A stretch of DNA of 64,000 nt, taken from NCBI GenBank assembly GCA_963971535.1, contig OZ020591.1, positions 11,656,588 to 11,720,587 on the forward strand. Reading direction: 5' to 3'. The notes beneath the pieces are model-generated. The model was not told the DNA's origin. It saw nothing but the letters and a program-made list of their open reading frames with translations, and did not search any database. Below are positions 20,549 to 35,600 of the stretch, piece after piece. The position numbers and the translations under genes are program-made. This DNA is from Notolepis coatsorum (lineage: Eukaryota; Chordata; Actinopteri; Aulopiformes; Paralepididae). How positions within the stretch are numbered: position 1 is the first letter of the stretch; each line of letters opens with the position of its first letter.

Positions 20549-23500
20549 ATAACCTTCAGACACTAATCTAGATACAGTATTATCAGTGAATAACCTGACA
20601 CTAATCTAGATACAGTATTATCAGTTAATAACCTTCAGACACTAATCTAGATACAGTATCATCAGTGAATAACCTTCAGACACTAATCTAGATACAGTAT
20701 CATCAGTTAATAACCTTCAGACACTAATCTAGATACAGTATTATCAGTGAATAACCTTCAGACACTAATCTAGATACAGTATCATCAGTTAATAACCTTC
20801 AGACACTAATCTAGATACAGTATTATCAGTTAATAACCTTCAGACACTAATCTAGATACAGTATCATCAGTTAATAACCTTCAGACACTAATCTAGATAC
20901 AGTATTATCAGTGAATAACATTCAGACACTAATCTAGATACAGTATCATCAGTTAATAACCTTCTGACACTAATCTAGATACAGTATTATCAGTTAATAA
21001 CCTTCAGACACTAATCTAGATACAGTATTATCAGTGAATAACCTTCAGACACTAATCTAGATACAGTATTATCAGTTAATAACCTTCAGACACTAATCTA
21101 GATACAGTATTATCAGTGAATAACCTTCAGACACTAATCTAGATACAGTATCATCAGTTAATAACCTTCAGACACTAATCTAGATACAGTATTATCAGTG
21201 AATAACCTTCAGACACTAATCTAGATACAGTATTATCAGTGAATAACCTTCAGACACTAATCTAGATGCAGTATTATCAGTGAATAACCTTCAGACACTA
21301 ATCTAGATGCAGTATTATCAGTGAATAACTTTCCGACACTAATCTAGATGCAGTATTATCAGTTAATAACCTTCAGACACTAATCTAGATACAGTATTAT
21401 CAGTGAATAACCTTCAGACACTAATCTAGATACAGTATTATCAGTGAATAACCTTCAGACACTAATCTAGATGCAGTATTATCAGTGAATAACTTTCCGA
21501 CACTAATCTAGATGCAGTATTATCAGTGAATAACCTTCAGACACTAATCTAGATACAGTATTATCAGTGAATAACCTTCAGACACTAATCTAGATACAGT
21601 ATTATCAGTTAATAACCTTCAGACACTAATCTAGATACAGTATTATCAGTGAATAACCTTCAGACACTAATCTAGATACAGTATTATCAGTGAATAACCT
21701 CCAGACACTAATCTAGATACAGTATTATCAGTTAATAACCTGACACTAATCTAGACACTGTATTATCAGTGAATAACCTTCAGACACTAATCTAGACACT
21801 GTATTATCAGTTAATAACCTTCAGACACTAATCTAGATACAGTATTATCAGTGAATAACCTTCAGACACTAATCTAGATACAGTATTATCAGTTAATAAC
21901 CTGACACTAATCTAGATACAGTATTATCAGTGAATAACCTTCAGACACTAATCTAGATACAGTATTATCAGTTAATAACCTGACACTAATCTAGATACAG
22001 TATTATCAGTTAATAACCTTCTGACACTAATCTAGATACAGTATTATCAGTTAATAACCTGACACTAATCTAGATACAGTATGATCAGTGAATAACCTTC
22101 AGACACTAATCTAGACACTGTATTATCAGTTAATAACCTTCAGACACTAATCTAGATACAGTATTATCAGTGAATAACCTTCAGACACTAATCTAGATAC
22201 AGTATCATCAGTGAATAACCTTCAGACACTAATCTAGATACAGTATTATCAGTTAATAACCTTCTGACACTAATCTAGATACAGTATCACCAGTAAATAA
22301 CCTTCTGACACTAATCTAGATACAGTATTATCAGTGAATAACCTTCAGACACTAATCTAGATACAGTATTATCAGTGAATAACCTTCAGACACTAATCTA
22401 GATACAGTATTATCAGTGAATAACCTTCAGACACTAATCTAGACACTGTATTATCAGTGAATAACCTTCAGACACTAATCTAGACACTGTATTATCAGTG
22501 AATAACCTTCAGACACTAATCTAGATACAGTATTATCAGTGAATAACCTTCAGACACTAATCTAGATACAGTATTATCAGTGAATAACCTTCAGACACTA
22601 ATCTAGATACAGTATTATCAGTTAATAACCTTCAGACACTAATCTAGATACAGTATTATCAGTTAATAACCTTCAGACACTAATCTAGATACAGTATTAT
22701 CAGTTAATAACCTTCAGACACTAATCTAGATACAGTATTATCAGTGAATAACCTTCAGACACTAATCTAGATACAGTATCATCAGTGAATAACCTTCAGA
22801 CACTAATCTAGATACAGTATTATCAGTTAATAACCTTCAGACACTAATCTAGATACAGTATCATCAGTTAATAACCTTCAGACACTAATCTAGATACAGT
22901 ATTATCAGTGAATAACCTTCAGACACTAATCTAGATACAGTATTATCAGTGAATAACCTTCAGACACTAATCTAGATACAGTATTATCAGTGAATAACCT
23001 TCAGACACTAATCTAGATACAGTATTATCAGTGAATAACCTTCAGACACTAATCTAGATACAGTATTATCAGTGAATAACCTTCAGACACTAATCTAGAT
23101 ACAGTATTATCAGTGAATAACCTTCAGACACTAATCTAGATACAGTATTATCAGTGAATAACCTTCAGACACTAATCTAGATACAGTATTATCAGTTAAT
23201 AACCTTCAGACACTAATCTAGATACAGTATTATCAGTGAATAACCTTCAGACACTAATCTAGATACAGTATTATCAGTGAATAACCTTCAGACACTAATC
23301 TAGATACAGTATTATCAGTGAATAACCTTCAGACACTAATCTAGATACAGTATTATCAGTGAATAACCTTCAGACACTAATCTAGACACTGTATTATCAG
23401 TGAATAACCTTCAGACACTAATCTAGATACAGTATTATCAGTGAATAACCTTCAGACACTAATCTAGATACAGTATCATCAGTGAATAACCTTCAGACAC

Positions 23501-26500
23501 TAATCTAGACACAGTATTATCAGTTAATAACCTTCAGACACTAATCTAGATACAGTATCATCAGTTAATAACCTTCAGACACTAATCTAGATACAGTATT
23601 ATCAGTGAATAACCTTCAGACACTAATCTAGATACAGTATTATCAGTTAATAACCTGACACTAATCTAGATACAGTATTATCAGTGAATAACCTTCAGAC
23701 ACTAATCTAGATACAGTATTATCAGTTAATAACCTGACACTAATCTAGATACAGTATTATCAGTTAATAACCTTCTGACACTAATCTAGATACAGTATTA
23801 TCAGTTAATAACCTGACACTAATCTAGATACAGTATGATCAGTGAATAACCTTCAGACACTAATCTAGACACTGTATTATCAGTTAATAACCTTCAGACA
23901 CTAATCTAGATACAGTATTATCAGTGAATAACCTTCAGACACTAATCTAGATACAGTATCATCAGTGAATAACCTTCAGACACTAATCTAGATACAGTAT
24001 TATCAGTTAATAACCTTCTGACACTAATCTAGATACAGTATCACCAGTAAATAACCTTCTGACACTAATCTAGATACAGTATTATCAGTGAATAACCTTC
24101 AGACACTAATCTAGATACAGTATTATCAGTGAATAACCTTCAGACACTAATCTAGATACAGTATTATCAGTGAATAACCTTCAGACACTAATCTAGACAC
24201 TGTATTATCAGTGAATAACCTTCAGACACTAATCTAGACACTGTATTATCAGTGAATAACCTTCAGACACTAATCTAGATACAGTATTATCAGTGAATAA
24301 CCTTCAGACACTAATCTAGATACAGTATTATCAGTGAATAACCTTCAGACACTAATCTAGATACAGTATTATCAGTTAATAACCTTCAGACACTAATCTA
24401 GATACAGTATTATCAGTTAATAACCTTCAGACACTAATCTAGATACAGTATTATCAGTTAATAACCTTCAGACACTAATCTAGATACAGTATTATCAGTG
24501 AATAACCTTCAGACACTAATCTAGATACAGTATCATCAGTGAATAACCTTCAGACACTAATCTAGATACAGTATTATCAGTTAATAACCTTCAGACACTA
24601 ATCTAGATACAGTATCATCAGTTAATAACCTTCAGACACTAATCTAGATACAGTATTATCAGTGAATAACCTTCAGACACTAATCTAGATACAGTATTAT
24701 CAGTGAATAACCTTCAGACACTAATCTAGATACAGTATTATCAGTGAATAACCTTCAGACACTAATCTAGATACAGTATTATCAGTGAATAACCTTCAGA
24801 CACTAATCTAGATACAGTATTATCAGTGAATAACCTTCAGACACTAATCTAGATACAGTATTATCAGTGAATAACCTTCAGACACTAATCTAGATACAGT
24901 ATTATCAGTGAATAACCTTCAGACACTAATCTAGATACAGTATTATCAGTTAATAACCTTCAGACACTAATCTAGATACAGTATTATCAGTGAATAACCT
25001 TCAGACACTAATCTAGATACAGTATTATCAGTGAATAACCTTCAGACACTAATCTAGATACAGTATTATCAGTGAATAACCTTCAGACACTAATCTAGAT
25101 ACAGTATCATCAGTGAATAACCTTCAGACACTAATCTAGATACAGTATTATCAGTGAATAACCTTCAGACACTAATCTAGATACAGTATTATCAGTGAAT
25201 AACCTTCAGACACTAATCTAGATACAGTATTATCAGTGAATAACCTTCAGACACTAATCTAGATACAGTATTATCAGTGAATAACCTTCAGACACTAATC
25301 TAGACACTGTATTATCAGTGAATAACCTTCAGACACTAATCTAGATACAGTATTATCAGTGAATAACCTTCAGACACTAATCTAGATACAGTATCATCAG
25401 TGAATAACCTTCAGACACTAATCTAGACACAGTATTATCAGTTAATAACCTTCAGACACTAATCTAGATACAGTATCATCAGTTAATAACCTTCAGACAC
25501 TAATCTAGATACAGTATTATCAGTGAATAACCTTCAGACACTAATCTAGACACAGTATTATCAGTGAATAACCTTCAGACACTAATCTAGACACAGTATT
25601 ATCAGTTAATAACCTTCAGACACTAATCTAGATACAGTATTATCAGTGAATAACCTTCAGACACTAATCTAGATACAGTATTATCAGTGAATAACCTTCA
25701 GACACTAATCTAGATACAGTATCATCAGTGAATAACCTTCAGACACTAATCTAGATACAGTATTATCAGTGAATAACCTTCAGACACTAATCTAGATACA
25801 GTATTATCAGTGAATAACCTTCAGACACTAATCTAGATACAGTATTATCAGTGAATAACCTTCAGACACTAATCTAGATACAGTATTATCAGTGAATAAC
25901 CTTCAGACACTAATCTAGACACTGTATTATCAGTGAATAACCTTCAGACACTAATCTAGATACAGTATTATCAGTGAATAACCTTCAGACACTAATCTAG
26001 ATACAGTATCATCAGTGAATAACCTTCAGACACTAATCTAGACACAGTATTATCAGTTAATAACCTTCAGACACTAATCTAGATACAGTATCATCAGTTA
26101 ATAACCTTCAGACACTAATCTAGATACAGTATTATCAGTGAATAACCTTCAGACACTAATCTAGACACAGTATTATCAGTGAATAACCTTCAGACACTAA
26201 TCTAGACACAGTATTATCAGTTAATAACCTTCAGACACTAATCTAGATACAGTATTATCAGTGAATAACCTTCAGACACTAATCTAGATACAGTATCATC
26301 AGTTAATAACCTTCAGACACTAATCTAGATACAGTATTATCAGTGAATAACCTTCAGACACTAATCTAGATACAGTATTATCAGTGAATAACCTTCAGAC
26401 ACTAATCTAGATGCAGTATTATCAGTGAATAACCTTCAGACACTAATCTAGATGCAGTATTATCAGTGAATAACTTTCCGACACTAATCTAGATGCAGTA

Positions 26501-29500
26501 TTATCAGTTAATAACCTTCAGACACTAATCTAGATACAGTATTATCAGTGAATAACCTTCAGACACTAATCTAGATACAGTATTATCAGTGAATAACCTT
26601 CAGACACTAATCTAGATGCAGTATTATCAGTGAATAACTTTCCGACACTAATCTAGATGCAGTATTATCAGTGAATAACCTTCAGACACTAATCTAGATA
26701 CAGTATTATCAGTGAATAACCTTCAGACACTAATCTAGATACAGTATTATCAGTTAATAACCTTCAGACACTAATCTAGATACAGTATTATCAGTGAATA
26801 ACCTTCAGACACTAATCTAGATACAGTATTATCAGTGAATAACCTCCAGACACTAATCTAGATACAGTATTATCAGTTAATAACCTGACACTAATCTAGA
26901 CACTGTATTATCAGTGAATAACCTTCAGACACTAATCTAGACACTGTATTATCAGTTAATAACCTTCAGACACTAATCTAGATACAGTATTATCAGTGAA
27001 TAACCTTCAGACACTAATCTAGATACAGTATTATCAGTTAATAACCTGACACTAATCTAGATACAGTATTATCAGTGAATAACCTTCAGACACTAATCTA
27101 GATACAGTATTATCAGTTAATAACCTGACACTAATCTAGATACAGTATTATCAGTTAATAACCTTCTGACACTAATCTAGATACAGTATTATCAGTTAAT
27201 AACCTGACACTAATCTAGATACAGTATTATCAGTGAATAACCTTCAGACACTAATCTAGACACTGTATTATCAGTTAATAACCTTCAGACACTAATCTAG
27301 ATACAGTATTATCAGTGAATAACCTTCAGACACTAATCTAGATACAGTATCATCAGTGAATAACCTTCAGACACTAATCTAGATACAGTATTATCAGTTA
27401 ATAACCTTCTGACACTAATCTAGATACAGTATCATCAGTAAATAACCTTCTGACACTAATCTAGATACAGTATTATCAGTGAATAACCTTCAGACACTAA
27501 TCTAGATACAGTATTATCAGTGAATAACCTTCAGACACTAATCTAGATACAGTATTATCAGTGAATAACCTTCAGACACTAATCTAGACACTGTATTATC
27601 AGTGAATAACCTTCAGACACTAATCTAGACACTGTATTATCAGTGAATAACCTTCAGACACTAATCTAGATACAGTATTATCAGTGAATAACCTTCAGAC
27701 ACTAATCTAGATACAGTATTATCAGTGAATAACCTTCAGACACTAATCTAGATACAGTATTATCAGTTAATAACCTTCAGACACTAATCTAGATACAGTA
27801 TTATCAGTTAATAACCTTCAGACACTAATCTAGATACAGTATTATCAGTTAATAACCTTCAGACACTAATCTAGATACAGTATTATCAGTGAATAACCTT
27901 CAGACACTAATCTAGATACAGTATCATCAGTGAATAACCTTCAGACACTAATCTAGATACAGTATTATCAGTTAATAACCTTCAGACACTAATCTAGATA
28001 CAGTATCATCAGTTAATAACCTTCAGACACTAATCTAGATACAGTATTATCAGTGAATAACCTTCAGACACTAATCTAGATACAGTATTATCAGTGAATA
28101 ACCTTCAGACACTAATCTAGATACAGTATTATCAGTGAATAACCTTCAGACACTAATCTAGATACAGTATTATCAGTGAATAACCTTCAGACACTAATCT
28201 AGATACAGTATTATCAGTGAATAACCTTCAGACACTAATCTAGATACAGTATTATCAGTGAATAACCTTCAGACACTAATCTAGATACAGTATTATCAGT
28301 TAATAACCTGACACTAATCTAGATACAGTATTATCAGTGAATAACCTTCAGACACTAATCTAGATACAGTATTATCAGTTAATAACCTGACACTAATCTA
28401 GATACAGTATTATCAGTTAATAACCTTCTGACACTAATCTAGATACAGTATTATTAGTTAATAACCTGACACTAATCTAGATACAGTATTATCAGTGAAT
28501 AACCTTCAGACACTAATCTAGACACTGTATTATCAGTTAATAACCTTCAGACACTAATCTAGATACAGTATTATCAGTGAATAACCTTCAGACACTAATC
28601 TAGATACAGTATCATCAGTGAATAACCTTCAGACACTAATCTAGATACAGTATTATCAGTTAATAACCTTCTGACACTAATCTAGATACAGTATCATCAG
28701 TAAATAACCTTCTGACACTAATCTAGATACAGTATTATCAGTGAATAACCTTCAGACACTAATCTAGATACAGTATTATCAGTGAATAACCTTCAGACAC
28801 TAATCTAGATACAGTATTATCAGTGAATAACCTTCAGACACTAATCTAGACACTGTATTATCAGTGAATAACCTTCAGACACTAATCTAGACACTGTATT
28901 ATCAGTGAATAACCTTCAGACACTAATCTAGATACAGTATTATCAGTGAATAACCTTCAGACACTAATCTAGATACAGTATTATCAGTGAATAACCTTCA
29001 GACACTAATCTAGATACAGTATTATCAGTTAATAACCTTCAGACACTAATCTAGATACAGTATTATCAGTTAATAACCTTCAGACACTAATCTAGATACA
29101 GTATTATCAGTTAATAACCTTCAGACACTAATCTAGATACAGTATTATCAGTGAATAACCTTCAGACACTAATCTAGATACAGTATCATCAGTGAATAAC
29201 CTTCAGACACTAATCTAGATACAGTATTATCAGTTAATAACCTTCAGACACTAATCTAGATACAGTATCATCAGTTAATAACCTTCAGACACTAATCTAG
29301 ATACAGTATTATCAGTGAATAACCTTCAGACACTAATCTAGATACAGTATTATCAGTGAATAACCTTCAGACACTAATCTAGATACAGTATTATCAGTGA
29401 ATAACCTTCAGACACTAATCTAGATACAGTATTATCAGTGAATAACCTTCAGACACTAATCTAGATACAGTATTATCAGTGAATAACCTTCAGACACTAA

Positions 29501-32185
29501 TCTAGATACAGTATTATCAGTGAATAACCTTCAGACACTAATCTAGATACAGTATTATCAGTGAATAACCTTCAGACACTAATCTAGATACAGTATTATC
29601 AGTTAATAACCTTCAGACACTAATCTAGATACAGTATTATCAGTGAATAACCTTCAGACACTAATCTAGATACAGTATTATCAGTGAATAACCTTCAGAC
29701 ACTAATCTAGATACAGTATTATCAGTGAATAACCTTCAGACACTAATCTAGATACAGTATCATCAGTGAATAACCTTCAGACACTAATCTAGATACAGTA
29801 TTATCAGTGAATAACCTTCAGACACTAATCTAGATACAGTATTATCAGTGAATAACCTTCAGACACTAATCTAGATACAGTATTATCAGTGAATAACCTT
29901 CAGACACTAATCTAGATACAGTATTATCAGTGAATAACCTTCAGACACTAATCTAGACACTGTATTATCAGTGAATAACCTTCAGACACTAATCTAGATA
30001 CAGTATTATCAGTGAATAACCTTCAGACACTAATCTAGATACAGTATCATCAGTGAATAACCTTCAGACACTAATCTAGACACAGTATTATCAGTTAATA
30101 ACCTTCAGACACTAATCTAGATACAGTATCATCAGTTAATAACCTTCAGACACTAATCTAGATACAGTATTATCAGTGAATAACCTTCAGACACTAATCT
30201 AGACACAGTATTATCAGTGAATAACCTTCAGACACTAATCTAGACACAGTATTATCAGTTAATAACCTTCAGACACTAATCTAGATACAGTATTATCAGT
30301 GAATAACCTTCAGACACTAATCTAGATACAGTATTATCAGTGAATAACCTTCAGACACTAATCTAGATACAGTATCATCAGTGAATAACCTTCAGACACT
30401 AATCTAGATACAGTATTATCAGTGAATAACCTTCAGACACTAATCTAGATACAGTATTATCAGTGAATAACCTTCAGACACTAATCTAGATACAGTATTA
30501 TCAGTGAATAACCTTCAGACACTAATCTAGATACAGTATTATCAGTGAATAACCTTCAGACACTAATCTAGACACTGTATTATCAGTGAATAACCTTCAG
30601 ACACTAATCTAGATACAGTATTATCAGTGAATAACCTTCAGACACTAATCTAGATACAGTATCATCAGTGAATAACCTTCAGACACTAATCTAGACACAG
30701 TATTATCAGTTAATAACCTTCAGACACTAATCTAGATACAGTATCATCAGTTAATAACCTTCAGACACTAATCTAGATACAGTATTATCAGTGAATAACC
30801 TTCAGACACTAATCTAGACACAGTATTATCAGTGAATAACCTTCAGACACTAATCTAGACACAGTATTATCAGTTAATAACCTTCAGACACTAATCTAGA
30901 TACAGTATTATCAGTGAATAACCTTCAGACACTAATCTAGATACAGTATTATCAGTGAATAACCTTCAGACACTAATCTAGATGCAGTATCATCAGTGAA
31001 TAACCTTCAGACACTAATCTGGATACAGTATTATCAGTGAATAACCTTCAGACACTAATCTAGATACAGTATTATCAGTGAATAACCTTCAGACACTAAT
31101 CTAGATACAGTATTATCAGTGAATAACCTTCAGACACTAATCTAGATACAGCATTATCAGTGAATAACCGTCAGACACTAATCTAGATACAGTATTATCA
31201 GTGAATAACCTTCAGACACTAATCTAGATACAGTATTATCAGTTAATAACCTTCAGACACTAATCTAGATACAGTATTATCAGTTAATAACCTTCAGACA
31301 CTAATCTAGATACAGTATCATCAGTGAATAACCTTCAGACACTAATCTAGATACAGTATTATCAGTTAATAACCTTCAGACACTAATCTAGATACAGTAT
31401 TATCAGTGAATAACCTTCAGACACTAATCTAGATACAGTATTATCAGTGAATAACCTTCAGACACTAATCTAGATACAGTATTATCAGTGAATAACCTTC
31501 AGACACTAATCTAGATACAGCATTATCAGTGAATAACCTTCAGACACTAATCTAGATACAGTATTATCAGTGAATAACCTTCAGACACTAATCTAGATAC
31601 AGTATTATCAGTTAATAACCTTCAGACACTAATCTAGATACAGTATTATCAGTTAATAACCTTCAGACACTAATCTAGATACAGTATCATCAGTGAATAA
31701 CCTTCAGACACTAATCTAGATACAGTATTATCAGTTAATAACCTTCAGACACTAATCTAGATACAGTATTATCAGTGAATAACCTTCAGACACTAATCTA
31801 GATACAGAATCAGTGAATAACCTTCAGACACTAATCTAGATACAGTATTATCAGTGAATAACCTTCAGACACTAATCTAGATACAGTATCATCAGTTAAT
31901 AACCTTCAGACACTAATCTAGATACAGTATTATCAGTTAATAACCTTCAGACACTAATCTAGATACAGTATCATCAGTTAATAACCTTCAGACACTAATC
32001 TAGATACAGTATTATCAGTGAATAACCTTCAGACACTAATCTAGATACAGTATTATCAGTTAATAACCTTCAGACACTAATCTAGATACAGTATTATCAG
32101 TGAATAACCTTCAGACACTAATCTAGATACAGTATTATCAGTTAATAACCTTCAGACACTAATCTAGATACAGTATTATCAGTTA
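20549..32185 (+). repeat. 41-bp satellite block 2 (12.1-kb HOR unit 1)
   Basis: Monomers as in block 1 with internal segmental duplications. Paired AACTTTCCGAC markers at 21328 and 21492 recur at 26473 and 26637, an offset of 5,145 bp. Clusters of 38-bp AACCTGACAC monomers occur near 21.7-22.1, 23.6-23.8, 26.9-27.2 and 28.3-28.5 kb. Markers ATGATC (22081, 23835) and TTATTAG (28452) are reused in block 3. With the preceding element it forms a 12,103-bp unit. Confidence 0.95.
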
Positions 32186-32651
32186 TTATTACATGGCGTT
32201 TTCACATTCGCCGAAATGCTTGCTTGTGATTGGTCAACAGCCCCCCGACTGCGGTCATTATTTTTCGATAATGACCGCAGATTTTTCAATAATGACCGCA
32301 GAGCGCAGCTGTTGGCAATCAAGCCCACTGACACACACTGCTGCCGGCGATGACAGGGGGCGGAGCGCCGAGCGGAGCCCGAACACAGCGGAGCCAGAAC
32401 AGAGCTGCTGCCCGCGCGATAATAATAATCACTTTATTTGGGCTGACAGAGCCACAGAACAACTGCGATTTGTCAAATGAATTAGGTATATTGTTAGTAA
32501 GTTAGCCATGTAATAAGCGAGATAATGTATAGCCTACTCGGTTGACCGACACTCCGTTTAAAACACCTCGGCGCGGCGCCTCGGTATTTTAAACTCCGTG
32601 TCGGTCAATTATTTTGCGACAATGACCTCCTAGCCATACATTATCCCTTAC
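32186..32651 (+). mobile_element. Satellite-embedded foldback element, copy 2
   Basis: Same length and arrangement as copy 1, including the shortened left arm of the 3' hairpin, with C instead of T in GCCAGAACAG. Its position is exactly 12,103 bp after copy 1 and 12,267 bp before copy 3. It moved with the satellite by tandem amplification, not by transposition. Confidence 0.8.
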
Positions 32652-35600
32652 ATAACCTTCAGACACTAATCTAGATACAGTATTATCAGTGAATAACCTG
32701 ACACTAATCTAGATACAGTATTATCAGTTAATAACCTTCAGACACTAATCTAGATACAGTATCATCAGTGAATAACCTTCAGACACTAATCTAGATACAG
32801 TATCATCAGTTAATAACCTTCAGACACTAATCTAGATACAGTATTATCAGTGAATAACCTTCAGACACTAATCTAGATACAGTATCATCAGTTAATAACC
32901 TTCAGACACTAATCTAGATACAGTATTATCAGTTAATAACCTTCAGACACTAATCTAGATACAGTATCATCAGTTAATAACCTTCAGACACTAATCTAGA
33001 TACAGTATTATCAGTGAATAACATTCAGACACTAATCTAGATACAGTATCATCAGTTAATAACCTTCTGACACTAATCTAGATACAGTATTATCAGTTAA
33101 TAACCTTCAGACACTAATCTAGATACAGTATTATCAGTGAATAACCTTCAGACACTAATCTAGATACAGTATTATCAGTTAATAACCTTCAGACACTAAT
33201 CTAGATACAGTATTATCAGTGAATAACCTTCAGACACTAATCTAGATACAGTATCATCAGTTAATAACCTTCAGACACTAATCTAGATACAGTATTATCA
33301 GTGAATAACCTTCAGACACTAATCTAGATACAGTATTATCAGTGAATAACCTTCAGACACTAATCTAGATGCAGTATTATCAGTGAATAACCTTCAGACA
33401 CTAATCTAGATGCAGTATTATCAGTGAATAACTTTCCGACACTAATCTAGATGCAGTATTATCAGTTAATAACCTTCAGACACTAATCTAGATACAGTAT
33501 TATCAGTGAATAACCTTCAGACACTAATCTAGATACAGTATTATCAGTGAATAACCTTCAGACACTAATCTAGATGCAGTATTATCAGTGAATAACTTTC
33601 CGACACTAATCTAGATGCAGTATTATCAGTGAATAACCTTCAGACACTAATCTAGATACAGTATTATCAGTGAATAACCTTCAGACACTAATCTAGATAC
33701 AGTATTATCAGTTAATAACCTTCAGACACTAATCTAGATACAGTATTATCAGTGAATAACCTTCAGACACTAATCTAGATACAGTATTATCAGTGAATAA
33801 CCTCCAGACACTAATCTAGATACAGTATTATCAGTTAATAACCTGACACTAATCTAGACACTGTATTATCAGTGAATAACCTTCAGACACTAATCTAGAC
33901 ACTGTATTATCAGTTAATAACCTTCAGACACTAATCTAGATACAGTATTATCAGTGAATAACCTTCAGACACTAATCTAGATACAGTATTATCAGTTAAT
34001 AACCTGACACTAATCTAGATACAGTATTATCAGTGAATAACCTTCAGACACTAATCTAGATACAGTATTATCAGTTAATAACCTGACACTAATCTAGATA
34101 CAGTATTATCAGTTAATAACCTTCTGACACTAATCTAGATACAGTATTATCAGTTAATAACCTGACACTAATCTAGATACAGTATGATCAGTGAATAACC
34201 TTCAGACACTAATCTAGACACTGTATTATCAGTTAATAACCTTCAGACACTAATCTAGATACAGTATTATCAGTTAATAACCTTCAGACACTAATCTAGA
34301 TACAGTATCATCAGTGAATAACCTTCAGACACTAATCTAGATACAGTATTATCAGTTAATAACCTTCTGACACTAATCTAGATACAGTATCACCAGTAAA
34401 TAACCTTCTGACACTAATCTAGATACAGTATTATCAGTGAATAACCTTCAGACACTAATCTAGATACAGTATTATCAGTGAATAACCTTCAGACACTAAT
34501 CTAGATACAGTATTATCAGTGAATAACCTTCAGACACTAATCTAGACACTGTATTATCAGTGAATAACCTTCAGACACTAATCTAGACACTGTATTATCA
34601 GTGAATAACCTTCAGACACTAATCTAGATACAGTATTATCAGTGAATAACCTTCAGACACTAATCTAGATACAGTATTATCAGTGAATAACCTTCAGACA
34701 CTAATCTAGATACAGTATTATCAGTTAATAACCTTCAGACACTAATCTAGATACAGTATTATCAGTTAATAACCTTCAGACACTAATCTAGATACAGTAT
34801 TATCAGTTAATAACCTTCAGACACTAATCTAGATACAGTATTATCAGTGAATAACCTTCAGACACTAATCTAGATACAGTATCATCAGTGAATAACCTTC
34901 AGACACTAATCTAGATACAGTATTATCAGTTAATAACCTTCAGACACTAATCTAGATACAGTATCATCAGTTAATAACCTTCAGACACTAATCTAGATAC
35001 AGTATTATCAGTGAATAACCTTCAGACACTAATCTAGATACAGTATGATCAGTGAATAACCTTCAGACACTAATCTAGATACAGTATTATCAGTGAATAA
35101 CCTTCAGACACTAATCTAGATACAGTATTATCAGTGAATAACCTTCAGACACTAATCTAGATACAGTATTATCAGTGAATAACCTTCAGACACTAATCTA
35201 GATACAGTATTATCAGTGAATAACCTTCAGACACTAATCTAGATACAGTATTATCAGTGAATAACCTTCAGACACTAATCTAGATACAGTATTATCAGTT
35301 AATAACCTTCAGACACTAATCTAGATACAGTATTATCAGTGAATAACCTTCAGACACTAATCTAGATACAGTATTATCAGTGAATAACCTTCAGACACTA
35401 ATCTAGATACAGTATTATCAGTGAATAACCTTCAGACACTAATCTAGATACAGTATCATCAGTGAATAACCTTCAGACACTAATCTAGATACAGTATTAT
35501 CAGTGAATAACCTTCAGACACTAATCTAGATACAGTATTATCAGTGAATAACCTTCAGACACTAATCTAGATACAGTATTATCAGTGAATAACCTTCAGA

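Noticed and set aside
32193..32480. A 95-codon frame repeated identically in four embedded element copies, with a shorter 69-codon version in the first
   Set aside because: The copies are identical because the DNA was recently amplified, not because of selection on protein. The frame runs across hairpin arms and inverted ends, and the older edge copy does not keep it.
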